Origin: an uncultured Lachnospiraceae bacterium
GTDB taxonomy: Bacteria > Bacillota > Clostridia > Lachnospirales > Lachnospiraceae
Length of the DNA: 64,000 bases
Assembly (NCBI GenBank): GCA_947245585.1
Contig: CAMXPV010000003.1
Coordinates: forward strand, 52,950-116,949
Direction of reading: 5' to 3'
Both the position numbers and the translations under genes were made by a program. Shown here piece after piece: positions 43,510 to 51,408 of the stretch. Under the pieces are notes generated by a model. That model was not told the DNA's origin. It ran no database searches and saw only the letters and a program-made list of their open reading frames with translations. Numbering within the stretch: position 1 is the first letter of the stretch; every line of letters begins with the position of its first letter.

Positions 43510-44877
43510 CTAAAATGGGAATTTCATACCACCCATGCCGCCGAACAGGCCGCGTCCCTTCTTACCGCCCATCATGCCGGGAAACTGTTTCATCATTTTC
43601 TGCGATTGTTCAAACTGTTTCATAAATCGGTTCACAACCGCAATGTCCACTCCGGCTCCTTTTGCAATTCGGCCTTTTCTACTGGGATTTAAAAGCTTGG
43701 GATTCTGCCGTTCCTCCGGTGTCATACTTAAAACAATCGCCTCCATGCGGGCCAACTGTTTTTCATCCACCGCAGATTCAATGTCTGCCATCTGTTTTCC
43801 CATACCGGGCATCATGCTTAAGATTCCGGAAAGGCCGCCCATGTTCCGCATTTGCTTCATGCTTTCAAGATAATCCTCGAAATCGAACTTGCCCTTCTTC
43901 ATGCGGGCAGCCATCTCTTTTTCTTTTTCTTCGTCTATGTCAAGATTCTGTTGCGCTTTCTCAATCAGCGTGAGCACATCACCCATGCCCAAAATCCGGT
44001 TCGCCATGCGGTCCGGATAAAACTGCTCCAAATCGGAAAGCTTCTCTCCCATACCGATATAGAGAATCGGCTTTCCCGTCACTGCCTTGATGGAAAGCGC
44101 CGCGCCGCCTCTGGAGTCACCGTCCATCTTGGACAATACCACGCCGTCTATCCCGACCTTCTCGTCAAATTCTTTTGCCACATTCACGGCATCCTGACCT
44201 GTCATGGCATCCACCACCAAAAGCGTCTGGTGTACCTCCATGCCGTTTTTAATCCCAATCAGCTCCGCCATCATCTCTTCATCTATGTGGAGCCGGCCTG
44301 CCGTATCCAGAATCACTACGTTGTGGCCGTTCTTCCTCGCATGCTCCAAAGCTGCCGCCGCAATGTCCGCCGGTCTGTGATTCTCCCCCATGGAAAACAC
44401 ATCGACCTGTTGCTTCTCTCCATTGATCTGTAACTGTTTAATCGCCGCCGGACGATAAACGTCACAGGCCACAAGCAGCGGTTTCTTTCCTTTCAGCTTA
44501 AGCTTCCCGGCGATCTTTGCCGTGGTGGTGGTCTTACCTGCACCCTGTAAGCCGCACATCATAATGACTGTGACTGCCTTGCCCGGCTGCATCTCAATCT
44601 CGGTTGTTTCGGAGCCCATCAGCGAGACCATCTCTTCGTTGACAATCTTAATGACCATCTGCCCGGGATTTAAGCCGTTCATCACATCGGCTCCGACGGC
44701 GCGCTCTTCCACAGCCTTTACAAACTGCTTCACCACCTTGAAGTTCACGTCTGCCTCCAAAAGAGCCATCTTGACCTCTTTCAGGGCAGTCCTGACATCC
44801 TCCTCCGTGAGGCGTCCCTTGCTCCTCAAATTTTTAAACACATTCTGCAGTTTATCCGTCAGACTCTCAAACGCCAT
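43510..44877 (-). CDS. ffh: Signal recognition particle protein Ffh (SRP54)
   Basis: 455 residues from the ATG at 44877; the TTG at 44919 adds 14 non-conserved residues. N domain, then the GTPase (GLQGAGKTTTTAKIAGKL, DTAGRLHIDEE, SKMDGDSRGGAAL), then a Met-rich M domain (MRNMGGLSGILSMMPGMG ... MGGKKGRGLFGGMGGM) that binds signal peptides and SRP RNA. It delivers nascent membrane proteins to FtsY (encoded at 52629). The ribosome site is weak (AAAGG, 11 nt). An 8-bp hairpin lies directly upstream. Confidence 0.97.
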   Translation of the reverse strand: MAFESLTDKLQNVFKNLRSKGRLTEEDVRTALKEVKMALLEADVNFKVVKQFVKAVEERAVGADVMNGLNPGQMVIKIVNEEMVSLMGSETTEIEMQPGKAVTVIMMCGLQGAGKTTTTAKIAGKLKLKGKKPLLVACDVYRPAAIKQLQINGEKQQVDVFSMGENHRPADIAAAALEHARKNGHNVVILDTAGRLHIDEEMMAELIGIKNGMEVHQTLLVVDAMTGQDAVNVAKEFDEKVGIDGVVLSKMDGDSRGGAALSIKAVTGKPILYIGMGEKLSDLEQFYPDRMANRILGMGDVLTLIEKAQQNLDIDEEKEKEMAARMKKGKFDFEDYLESMKQMRNMGGLSGILSMMPGMGKQMADIESAVDEKQLARMEAIVLSMTPEERQNPKLLNPSRKGRIAKGAGVDIAVVNRFMKQFEQSQKMMKQFPGMMGGKKGRGLFGGMGGMKFPF

Positions 44878-44898
44878 CTGTCTTACGCCTTTCTCCAC

Positions 44899-44918
44899 TG
44901 TACCGGAATGCCGGTACA
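44899..44918 (-). other. Perfect hairpin between ylxM and ffh
   Basis: TGTACCGG-loop-CCGGTACA, eight perfect pairs with a 4-nt loop and no T tract, placed 21 nt before the ffh start. It could set ffh translation or mRNA processing. Confidence 0.55.
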
Positions 44919-44923
44919 ATGAG

Positions 44924-45277
44924 CTATAGCTCCTGCATGATCTGATCAGACAAATCTCTGATCTGCGATCCGTAAAGTTTCTGGTCCTTCAGCTCTCCGC
45001 TCTCAAACCTGACGGAAAGCGCATTGATCTGCGAAATCTTTTCTTTGATACTCGCAAACCTGGCAACCAACTTAAGTTTCTCCTCATATCCCAAAAGCGT
45101 CTTATCGCATCGCTTCACAATATCGTGAACCGCCTGCCTGCTTATGCCCTCCGCCTCTGCGATCTCTCCGAGGGAAAGATTCTCATACACGACGCTCTCG
45201 TAGATTTCCTGTTGGTGCCCGGTCAGCAGATCTCCATAAAAATCATACAATAAACCCTGTTCTACGATCTTTTCCAT
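44924..45277 (-). CDS. ylxM: YlxM family helix-turn-helix protein
   Basis: 117 residues from the ATG at 45277 (AGGGGA upstream). Sigma70 region 4-like fold with LTGHQQEIYESVVYENLSLGEIAEAEGISRQAVHDIVKR. YlxM is encoded with ffh across Bacillota and is thought to act with the SRP pathway. First gene of the ylxM-ffh-rpsP-khpA-rimM-trmD operon. Confidence 0.94.
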   Translation of the reverse strand: MEKIVEQGLLYDFYGDLLTGHQQEIYESVVYENLSLGEIAEAEGISRQAVHDIVKRCDKTLLGYEEKLKLVARFASIKEKISQINALSVRFESGELKDQKLYGSQIRDLSDQIMQEL

Positions 45278-45325
45278 GTTTTTCCCCTGCCAACTGTTTT
45301 CTCGGTAACAACAGCCGACTGTTGC

Positions 45326-45354
45326 ATTGTACAATACTGGAAAGATCGTGTCAA
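45326..45354 (-). promoter_or_regulatory. Promoter of the ylxM-ffh operon
   Basis: Minus strand: TTGACA (45354-45349), 17 bp, TACAAT (45331-45326). It lies across the 3' end of the upstream membrane-protein gene. A CAACAG-TCGG-CTGTTG hairpin (45309-45324) falls at the transcript start. Confidence 0.82.
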
Positions 45355-46613
45355 GTGTTTTTTCTTGACAGCCCCGCATTCACCGAAAGTGCCGTCAAAA
45401 TCCCGTACACACAGATTGAGAACTCCCTCCACGTAAAATAAGAATTATCGCTAGAATGATGCATGGTCAGGTAATACCACAAAAACGGATAGAGCGCCAC
45501 CAACAGGATCCACGCGGTGACAGGAAAAACTTGTATTCCATTCCTGCGGAAGTTTATGATCACACACACCAGAAGCAATAACGCCAGACAAATCAAGACA
45601 GCCCAACTTGATTTCATATTGCAGGCATCAAAATTCAGCCACAAGGTAGTCGCAAAGGAACGCCCCTTTTCATAATGACCGCTTCTGAATTTCACCTGAT
45701 TTACCGCATCCATAATCACATTTTCATCCGTGAGAACGGATGCTGCAACCCACTTGGCTCCCCACATGCCCACATAGCCGATCCCCCAGGAAATCGTGTG
45801 AAATATAATATCTTTTATGCTTTTTTTCCAGTTTTCCCTGCACTCCTGGTCTATCGCCAGATAGGTAATCAGCGGAATGCCAAGTGTCACAAACGGATAG
45901 GTCAGCAGATCAAAAAAAGCGGTCAAAATACCCGTTAGCAAAAACAGATAATTGCGCCTCGTATCATTCAAATGCGCCCGCAATCCGACCAAGGCCATGG
46001 AAGCCAACAGCATCAGATAAAAGCAGGGAGAAAACTGCATGGAACTAAAAAGACTGAGCGGCGTCAGGAATAAATACATCCCAAAAAAGGGGATAACCAG
46101 TGCCTTCTCTCCTGTCGAAAACAGCAGATACAGAAACGCAAAAACCAAAGCAAGCTGTATCGCCATGTTAATCTGCCTGATCTCACCGTAGTTAAAAAAG
46201 CAAAGAAGCGGCCGCCACAAGATCTGATACCCATGCCAGTACCTTCCATAAGTCTCCACACTATAGTCTTTGTTTTCCAAAGCGATCATTTCATAGAAGG
46301 ATTCCATGGGATTGATTCCGCCCACCTGCACCCTTGTATCCAGCAGAATGTCCCTGATTCCATCGTCCGTTTCCGTATAGGCCGTGTTCAGCATCAACCC
46401 GTCCGTATAGCCGTCAAGCTGCGTCATCTTCACCGTTGGCCACATGAATGAGCCGAGTCCCTCTCTATGCATCAAAATGGCGGATTCCCAAGCATTGTCT
46501 TTCATCCTGTTCTGTGGAACAAGATAGGTCGCTGCAAGAGCCATCACTCCCACAACCGCGCCGATTGCAACAATCAAAATTTCCTTCAAAAATAACTTTG
46601 CGGTTTCTTTCAT
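45351..46613 (-). CDS. Polytopic membrane protein of unknown function
   Basis: 420 residues with about ten hydrophobic segments. A first helix (8-30) is followed by a large loop (about 35-135) with acidic patches (AYTETDDGIRD), then the remaining helices. The layout, an external loop after helix 1 and many later helices, recalls GT-C type glycosyltransferases, but the loop DxD/ExD signature is not clear. No family was recognised. It ends within the ylxM promoter. Own promoter TTGCGC-N17-TATAAT (46712-46684) upstream. Confidence 0.75.
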   Translation of the reverse strand: MKETAKLFLKEILIVAIGAVVGVMALAATYLVPQNRMKDNAWESAILMHREGLGSFMWPTVKMTQLDGYTDGLMLNTAYTETDDGIRDILLDTRVQVGGINPMESFYEMIALENKDYSVETYGRYWHGYQILWRPLLCFFNYGEIRQINMAIQLALVFAFLYLLFSTGEKALVIPFFGMYLFLTPLSLFSSMQFSPCFYLMLLASMALVGLRAHLNDTRRNYLFLLTGILTAFFDLLTYPFVTLGIPLITYLAIDQECRENWKKSIKDIIFHTISWGIGYVGMWGAKWVAASVLTDENVIMDAVNQVKFRSGHYEKGRSFATTLWLNFDACNMKSSWAVLICLALLLLVCVIINFRRNGIQVFPVTAWILLVALYPFLWYYLTMHHSSDNSYFTWREFSICVYGILTALSVNAGLSRKNT

Positions 46614-46683
46614 ATCGTTCTCTCCTCACGATTCAGCTTGTATCTTTGCCAAATTTTATATATTTTTTCGTAATAATTAATAT

Positions 46684-46712
46684 ATTATACTTTATATTTT
46701 GGCAGTGCGCAA
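46684..46712 (-). promoter_or_regulatory. Promoter of the polytopic membrane protein gene
   Basis: Minus strand TTGCGC, 17 bp, perfect TATAAT, about 70 nt before the ATG. Confidence 0.65.
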
Positions 46713-46763
46713 GAATTCAGCGTTTACGGCGCTTTTCCACTGCTCCGGCCCCCGCTTCTCTCC

Positions 46764-46791
46764 TTGACAAATTTTTCCTTTGTTATAGAAT
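46764..46791 (+). promoter_or_regulatory. Promoter of the TauE-family gene
   Basis: TTGACA (46764-46769), 16 bp, TAGAAT (46786-46791), 23 nt before the ATG. Confidence 0.7.
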
Positions 46792-46814
46792 AAATAGATC
46801 AGGAGGATAACGCT

Positions 46815-47582
46815 ATGTTTCAATTTTTGATTTGTTTTATCGCCGGGATCGGTGCCGGCCTAGGAACCGGCTTCGCCGGCATGAGCGCAGCCGCCGTCAT
46901 CAGTCCCATGTTGATCACTTTCCTGGGGCTTCCGGCATATGAAGCTGTGGGGATTGCCCTTGCAAGCGATGTCCTTGCAAGCGCCGTCAGTGCATACACC
47001 TACGGAAAAAACAAAAATCTTGATATCAAAAACGGTATTGTCATGATGGTCACTGTCCTGCTGTTTACACTGGTCGGAAGTTTTATCGCCAGTCTGGTTC
47101 CCAACACCACCATGGGCAGTTTTTCCGTATTTATGACATTGCTTCTTGGCATCAAGTTTATCGTAAAACCGGTTATGACTACCAAAGAAACCATGGCAGC
47201 GGTGAGCGTCAAAAAGCGCATTGTTCAGTCCATTCTGAGTGGCGCCGTTGTCGGTTTCATCTGCGGCTTTATCGGCGCAGGCGGTGGAATGATGATGCTC
47301 CTGCTTTTGACCAGTCTTTTAGGATATGAACTGAAAACAGCTGTCGGAACAAGTGTATTTATCATGACCTTTACAGCATTTACCGGAGCTGTCAGCCATT
47401 TTGCCATCGGCGGAATGCCGGATCTTCTGTGTCTGGTTTTCTGTGTTGCGTCCACTCTGCTTTGGGCCAGAATCGCCGCAAAATTCGCCAACAAGGCATC
47501 TGCCGCCACCCTAAACCGCGCCACCGGCGTTGTACTTGCCGTTCTGGGCATATCCATTCTCGCAGTAAATTATCTGAAATAA
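46815..47582 (+). CDS. TauE/SafE (TSUP) family permease
   Basis: 255 residues with about eight membrane helices in two related halves, each with a Gly/Ala-rich stretch (GIGAGLGTGFAGMSAAAVISP; GFIGAGGGMMMLLLLTSLLGYELKTAVGTSV). The family exports or imports sulfite, sulfoacetate or related sulfur compounds. Substrate unknown. AGGAGG lies 7 nt before the ATG. No sulfur genes are nearby. Confidence 0.92.
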   Translation: MFQFLICFIAGIGAGLGTGFAGMSAAAVISPMLITFLGLPAYEAVGIALASDVLASAVSAYTYGKNKNLDIKNGIVMMVTVLLFTLVGSFIASLVPNTTMGSFSVFMTLLLGIKFIVKPVMTTKETMAAVSVKKRIVQSILSGAVVGFICGFIGAGGGMMMLLLLTSLLGYELKTAVGTSVFIMTFTAFTGAVSHFAIGGMPDLLCLVFCVASTLLWARIAAKFANKASAATLNRATGVVLAVLGISILAVNYLK

Positions 47583-47640
47583 AACGAGAAACAAGTGAAA
47601 AAACCCACAAAACAAGCTATGCAATCCGGCAAAAAAATGG

Positions 47641-47646
47641 TATAAT
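47641..47646 (+). promoter_or_regulatory. Extended -10 promoter of the structured leader
   Basis: TG-G-TATAAT gives a perfect -10 with an extended TGn motif; the -35 (TATGCA, 47618) is poor, which is usual for extended -10 promoters. The start would fall near 47653, at the first base of the folded leader. Confidence 0.7.
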
Positions 47647-47650
47647 GTAC

Positions 47651-47790
47651 GCGATAGCAATGAGCAGTGCGTGGACAGAGGATAAGCGAAGAGGGGAGCT
47701 TGCTCACCGATACGTTTATCCGAATGGACACATAGGGCGAATGCCCGCTAACGAGGGAAACCGTAGGTTTTTCGAGTGCGCACTGCGGTT
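47651..47790 (+). ncRNA. Candidate structured 5' leader RNA (possible riboswitch) of the PocR-chemoreceptor gene
   Basis: A closing helix GCAGTGCG/CGCACTGC (47664-47671 with 47779-47786, 8 perfect pairs) encloses three arms. Arm 1 is GGATAAGCG/CGTTTATCC (47680-47688 with 47713-47721, one G.U) capped by an inner hairpin GGGGAG-CUUG-CTCACC. Arm 2 is GGGC-GAAT-GCCC (47735-47746). Arm 3 is GGGAAACC-GTA-GGTTTTTC (about 47755-47773, two G.U). The element starts at the predicted transcription start and ends about 35 nt before the ATG. I compared it by eye with c-di-GMP, cobalamin, glycine, THF, SAM, lysine, TPP and Mn2+ classes and found no match. Confidence 0.6.
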
Positions 47791-47824
47791 TCTTATGATA
47801 ATAATTTACAGGGGGATACTTGTT

Positions 47825-48598
47825 ATGAAGCTTTCAGATTTTATGGATATCACTCAATTGCAGAAAATTCAAGACGCATTTTCGGAGGCCACAGGACTTG
47901 CCGCCGTCGCCATTGACACCGAGGGCAATTATATTACCAGAGGAAGTGGGTTTACCGATTTCTGTATGAAACACACCCGCGGCTGTGCAGAAGGCGCTAA
48001 GCGCTGCCAAAAATGTGATGCCGAGGGACATGGTGTCTATGAGTGCCACGCAGGACTTATGGATTTTTCCATCGACATTACTCTGAATGGAGAAAAACTA
48101 GGCGCCGTCATCGGCGGACAAGTTCTCCCCCAAGAGCCGAACGAGGAAAAGTTTACGCAAATCGCCGAAGAGCTTGGCATCGATCCTGCTTCCTATGTCC
48201 GCGCTGTCCACAAAGTGCCTGTACGCTCTGAAAAGGCCATCCGATCCGCCGCGGATCTTTTAAACGATGTGATCAACCGCATGGTTTTACAGGAATATAT
48301 GAACGCGACCGAATATAAAAAAATCCATGTCTGGGAGGACGAGATCGTAAACGCCAACGATGCCGTATCCAGAATCAAGGAAAACACCAAAGCGTTGGAA
48401 GCGCTTGCCTCCAAGCAGACAATCATGGCTTTAAACGCTTCCATCGAAACTGCCCGCGTCGGCGCGGCAGGCGCTGGTTTTGGCGTGATTGCAAAGCAGA
48501 TGGGCGTATTCTCCAAACAGTCCACGGAGATTTACAAAAAGATCACCGAGGATGCCAACAATATCTCTGAGGCCATCGGGAAGATGAACGAAAGTTGA
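47825..48598 (+). CDS. Cytoplasmic PocR-domain chemoreceptor-like protein
   Basis: 257 residues from the ATG at 47825 (GGGGGA 8 nt upstream); the track start at 47429 runs through tauE and the leader and is wrong. Residues 1-165 are a PocR sensory domain (LQKIQDAFSEATGLAAVAIDTEGNYIT, CAEGAKRCQKCDAEG, YECHAGLMDFSIDI, GGQVLP) with clustered Cys that could bind a ligand or metal. The C-terminal 95 residues are the tip of a methyl-accepting signalling domain (ALNASIETARVGAAGAGFGVIAKQMG). No membrane helix or HAMP. The signalling part is short, so coupling to CheA/CheW is uncertain. Confidence 0.86.
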   Translation: MKLSDFMDITQLQKIQDAFSEATGLAAVAIDTEGNYITRGSGFTDFCMKHTRGCAEGAKRCQKCDAEGHGVYECHAGLMDFSIDITLNGEKLGAVIGGQVLPQEPNEEKFTQIAEELGIDPASYVRAVHKVPVRSEKAIRSAADLLNDVINRMVLQEYMNATEYKKIHVWEDEIVNANDAVSRIKENTKALEALASKQTIMALNASIETARVGAAGAGFGVIAKQMGVFSKQSTEIYKKITEDANNISEAIGKMNES

Positions 48599-48621
48599 TT
48601 CTGAGTTTCTACATAAAATAC

Positions 48622-48657
48622 AAAAGCTGCCTACCGCCAAATGCGGAGACAGCTTTT
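48622..48657. terminator. Bidirectional terminator after the PocR gene
   Basis: AAAAGCTG..CCGC/GCGG..CAGCTTTT, a two-part stem with flanking A and T runs between convergent genes. Confidence 0.82.
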
Positions 48658-48662
48658 TCTTT

Positions 48663-49331
48663 TCAGACGACGATTTCCAGATATCCAACCATCTTGGTCA
48701 TGTCAAACTCCTTTAGCACGCCCAGATTGGGATCGTAAAACTTTCCGTCGTATTCTACCAGATAGTGGCTGTATCTGCCCATGCGCTCCATAATAATGGC
48801 GCATTTCGGAAGATCCACGCTTTTGCCAAGCGTATATACAATCTTATCCGCATGACGGATTCCCAGATACTCTAAGGTGGCGATCATCTTGCTCATATTC
48901 GCCTGCCATTCCCGGCATTTCATAATATCGCAGGCCTCATCCAACGTCGTTCCTGCAATCATAGCGATACAGGACTGTCCGCACAGGCCGTCCCAGGGCT
49001 GCGTCACCAATTCCACACCATCAATTTTGCGGATGGGATTCTCCACACTGTAATGACTGTCGCCGCTCATACTCATCACGTTGCCTACAATCTCAATAGA
49101 GATCAGATATTTTTTCCCAAGCTCCACCTTCGTGAGAACTTCATTGCTGACCGGAATATCATAGTACCCCTGCCCCTTGGGAAGAAGGTCGCAGATGAAA
49201 CACACATCGTCAAAACAGACCCTCACCGGCGCGTCACCCACCTTCTCGCATACCTCCCACACATTGAAGGGAACGGCAATGGTATTCTCATTCTCCCGAA
49301 ACTCCACAGTGCCTTCAAATTCATACTTCAT
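48663..49331 (-). CDS. DUF1905 domain fused to a C39-like cysteine peptidase
   Basis: 222 residues. The first 95 form a DUF1905-type beta-barrel (FEGTVEFRENENTIAVPFNVWEVCEKVGDAPVRV). The C-terminal part has a papain-like triad: Cys121 in DGLCGQSCIAMIAG, His189 in YSHYLVEYDGKFYDPN and Asp200. This matches C39-type peptidases, which cut after double glycine in bacteriocin exporters, but there is no ABC transporter here. No signal peptide, so cytoplasmic. The combination is unusual and the substrate unknown. Confidence 0.8.
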   Translation of the reverse strand: MKYEFEGTVEFRENENTIAVPFNVWEVCEKVGDAPVRVCFDDVCFICDLLPKGQGYYDIPVSNEVLTKVELGKKYLISIEIVGNVMSMSGDSHYSVENPIRKIDGVELVTQPWDGLCGQSCIAMIAGTTLDEACDIMKCREWQANMSKMIATLEYLGIRHADKIVYTLGKSVDLPKCAIIMERMGRYSHYLVEYDGKFYDPNLGVLKEFDMTKMVGYLEIVV

Positions 49332-49380
49332 GCTGTAACCCTGCCTTTCTATTTGTATTCTATCGCTTTAAAGTCTGCGT

Positions 49381-50487
49381 CTACTCAAAACTGATATTTA
49401 AATCCACATCTCCCTTTATGCCTGCAATCTCCCCTTTGTTGGTATACTGCCAGATTTTAAAATCATAGGGAAAATAATAGGATTCGTCATAGTAGGCAAA
49501 CCATTTATCATATTCCTCAAGCTCCTCTATATTCAAAAGAAGCGTAAAGGTTTTTAAGTTACCGTAAATCATAGGCGTATATCCTGCCTCTTTGATCTTC
49601 TCACAAAAAGCAATGCAGTATTTCGTGCGCTCCTCACTGGTCAGATCGTTCCCTCTGGCCTTCGTACTGGTCACTGCCTCCACATCCAGAACCACCGGAT
49701 ATTTCACCTTGTAAGGAGCGATAGATTCAATCACATACTCTGCCTCTTCCTCCGCCTCTTCCTCACTCAGAGCCTGCGTAAAGAAGTAAATGCCCACATC
49801 TATGTCGTTTGCAAGCGCTCCTTTGATATTGTCCTCAAAGGTTTCATCCTCGATAATGTCCCCTTCGGTATACCCCCGTATGCCCAAACGGATAAAGGCG
49901 TATTCCACCTCGTCGGAAGCTACCTTTTTCCAGTCGATTTCATCCTGATATTTGGAGACATCGATCCCTTTATGGGAAATCCGCTCCCCGTTCTCGTAAT
50001 AATGCATCACGCCATCCCCATCCGCCATAAAGGCTTCCGGATCATATGTATTCTTGGCCAACTCCTCCAGAATCGGAAAAAAGTAATACTGCCCGGCATC
50101 CGCCACCACAATCTCATTCGGGAAGAAATTCCGAAGCATCTGCGTTGTTCCCTCGCCGGAAGTCATTTGCTCCTTCAACTGGCCAAGAAAAGCTTCGACC
50201 GTTTCCTCTTCCGTCTTCTCCTTTACTTCCTCCACCGCACTGTCAATCAGCGCGTCCACCTCCGCCTGGCTGTACGTCGCTTCCTCGTCCAACCTGATCG
50301 CTTCCAATTCATTCATAACCGCCGTATTTCTCTGTTGGACTGCCCGGTATTGGAATACCATCACCAGACAGATCGTAACCGCCGTCAGCGTAACAATACA
50401 GAGAAGAATGGAGCCCGCAAGTAAACTGTTCTCACTTCTCCTTCGTTTCTTTTTGCTGCGCTTTCCCTGCAAATGATTCTCCTGCAT
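49381..50487 (-). CDS. Membrane-anchored GH25 lysozyme-like protein
   Basis: 368 residues. Basic cytoplasmic N-terminus (KRSKKKRRRSEN), one membrane helix (23-47), a coiled-coil stalk (50-105), a spacer, then a GH25 domain (173-366) with GIDVSKYQDEIDW and catalytic VLDVEA (Asp268/Glu270), ending IKGDVDLNISF. It should cleave the glycan strand of peptidoglycan near the membrane. No SH3b domains, unlike the first GH25 gene at 6073. YitT lies upstream and the DUF1905-C39 gene downstream. Confidence 0.88.
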   Translation of the reverse strand: MQENHLQGKRSKKKRRRSENSLLAGSILLCIVTLTAVTICLVMVFQYRAVQQRNTAVMNELEAIRLDEEATYSQAEVDALIDSAVEEVKEKTEEETVEAFLGQLKEQMTSGEGTTQMLRNFFPNEIVVADAGQYYFFPILEELAKNTYDPEAFMADGDGVMHYYENGERISHKGIDVSKYQDEIDWKKVASDEVEYAFIRLGIRGYTEGDIIEDETFEDNIKGALANDIDVGIYFFTQALSEEEAEEEAEYVIESIAPYKVKYPVVLDVEAVTSTKARGNDLTSEERTKYCIAFCEKIKEAGYTPMIYGNLKTFTLLLNIEELEEYDKWFAYYDESYYFPYDFKIWQYTNKGEIAGIKGDVDLNISFE

Positions 50488-50511
50488 AAACTCTCCTTTT
50501 TTATGCGTCCG

Positions 50512-51366
50512 CTACACGCGCTCACTAAAGTAGCTTTTGTACCCCTCTCCGAACACCTCTGTCGCACTGGTAATAATCATAAAGGATTCGGAATCTTCCT
50601 CTTTCACAATCTCTTCCACTCTGGGAGAGACAGGCTTTTTCACCACGCAGAGGATCACCTTCTTGTTATCTCCACTATATGCACCCTGCCCGTTTATATA
50701 TGTCACGCCGATCCCCGCGTCCGACAACAGCCTCTCCGCAATCCGTTCCGCCTTCCCACTGATAATATACAGCATTTTTGCCTCATCCCTGCCATAAAGC
50801 ACAATATCCATCACAAAGGATGTGCAGATCACCGAGATTGCCGCATACAGCGCCGCTTCAAGATCTCGGAACACAATGCCGGAAAGTGTGACAATACATG
50901 CGTCTGCGATAAAAAATATTTTTCCCGTTTTTAGATGGGGAAAGCGAAGCCTTAGCGTTTTTACAATAATATCCATACCGCCTGTGGTCGCGCCCGCGCG
51001 CAAAATCACACCGATGGAGACGGCCGTCAATGTGCCGCCCACAAGCGCCGCAAGCAGGATATCATCCGTGGCCGGTTCATAGAGTGAAAGCACATTGGTA
51101 AAAACAGATATCAACGCCGTAGCATAAATCGTAGATATCGTCAATCCTATTCCAAATTTCCACACGGCAAACAGCAAAATCGGCACATTGAGAAGCATGA
51201 TCAGCGTTCCCGTGCTTACCGGCAAAATTCTGCTCAGTATAATGGAAATTCCCGTCACGCCGCCCGGCGCCATGTTATTGGGATCCGTAAAAAGACTGAC
51301 ACCCACGGCATAGACGAACGCCGCTGCTGTTATAATACCATATTTTTTCATGAATATGAGCCCCAC
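50512..51366 (-). CDS. YitT family membrane protein with DUF2179 domain
   Basis: 284 residues. Five or six membrane helices (GGVTGISIILSRIL, LLAALVGGTLTAVSIGVILRAGATTGGMDIIVK) and a C-terminal DUF2179 domain (about 215-275, TYINGQGAYSGDNKKVILCVVKKPVSPRVEEIVKEED, quoted in parts). Start is a GTG at 51366 with AGGA 5 nt upstream, or an ATG at 51351. Function of YitT proteins is not established. Confidence 0.9.
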   Translation of the reverse strand: MGLIFMKKYGIITAAAFVYAVGVSLFTDPNNMAPGGVTGISIILSRILPVSTGTLIMLLNVPILLFAVWKFGIGLTISTIYATALISVFTNVLSLYEPATDDILLAALVGGTLTAVSIGVILRAGATTGGMDIIVKTLRLRFPHLKTGKIFFIADACIVTLSGIVFRDLEAALYAAISVICTSFVMDIVLYGRDEAKMLYIISGKAERIAERLLSDAGIGVTYINGQGAYSGDNKKVILCVVKKPVSPRVEEIVKEEDSESFMIITSATEVFGEGYKSYFSERV

Positions 51367-51408
51367 CTTTTTCCTGATTTACAGTTATCATATCCATATT
51401 TGCAAGTT

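Noticed and set aside
44921-44932. GAGCTATAGCTC palindrome next to the ylxM stop
   Set aside because: Mostly within the ylxM coding end and too short to judge; noted only beside the ffh hairpin.
47651-47790. c-di-GMP riboswitch in front of a chemoreceptor gene
   Set aside because: The GEMM core (GGGCAAA, GACGCAAAGCC) is absent although the gene type would fit.
47429-48598. 389-codon version of the PocR gene
   Set aside because: The extra N-terminus is an out-of-frame reading of tauE and of the structured leader; the ATG at 47825 has the ribosome site and starts the domain.
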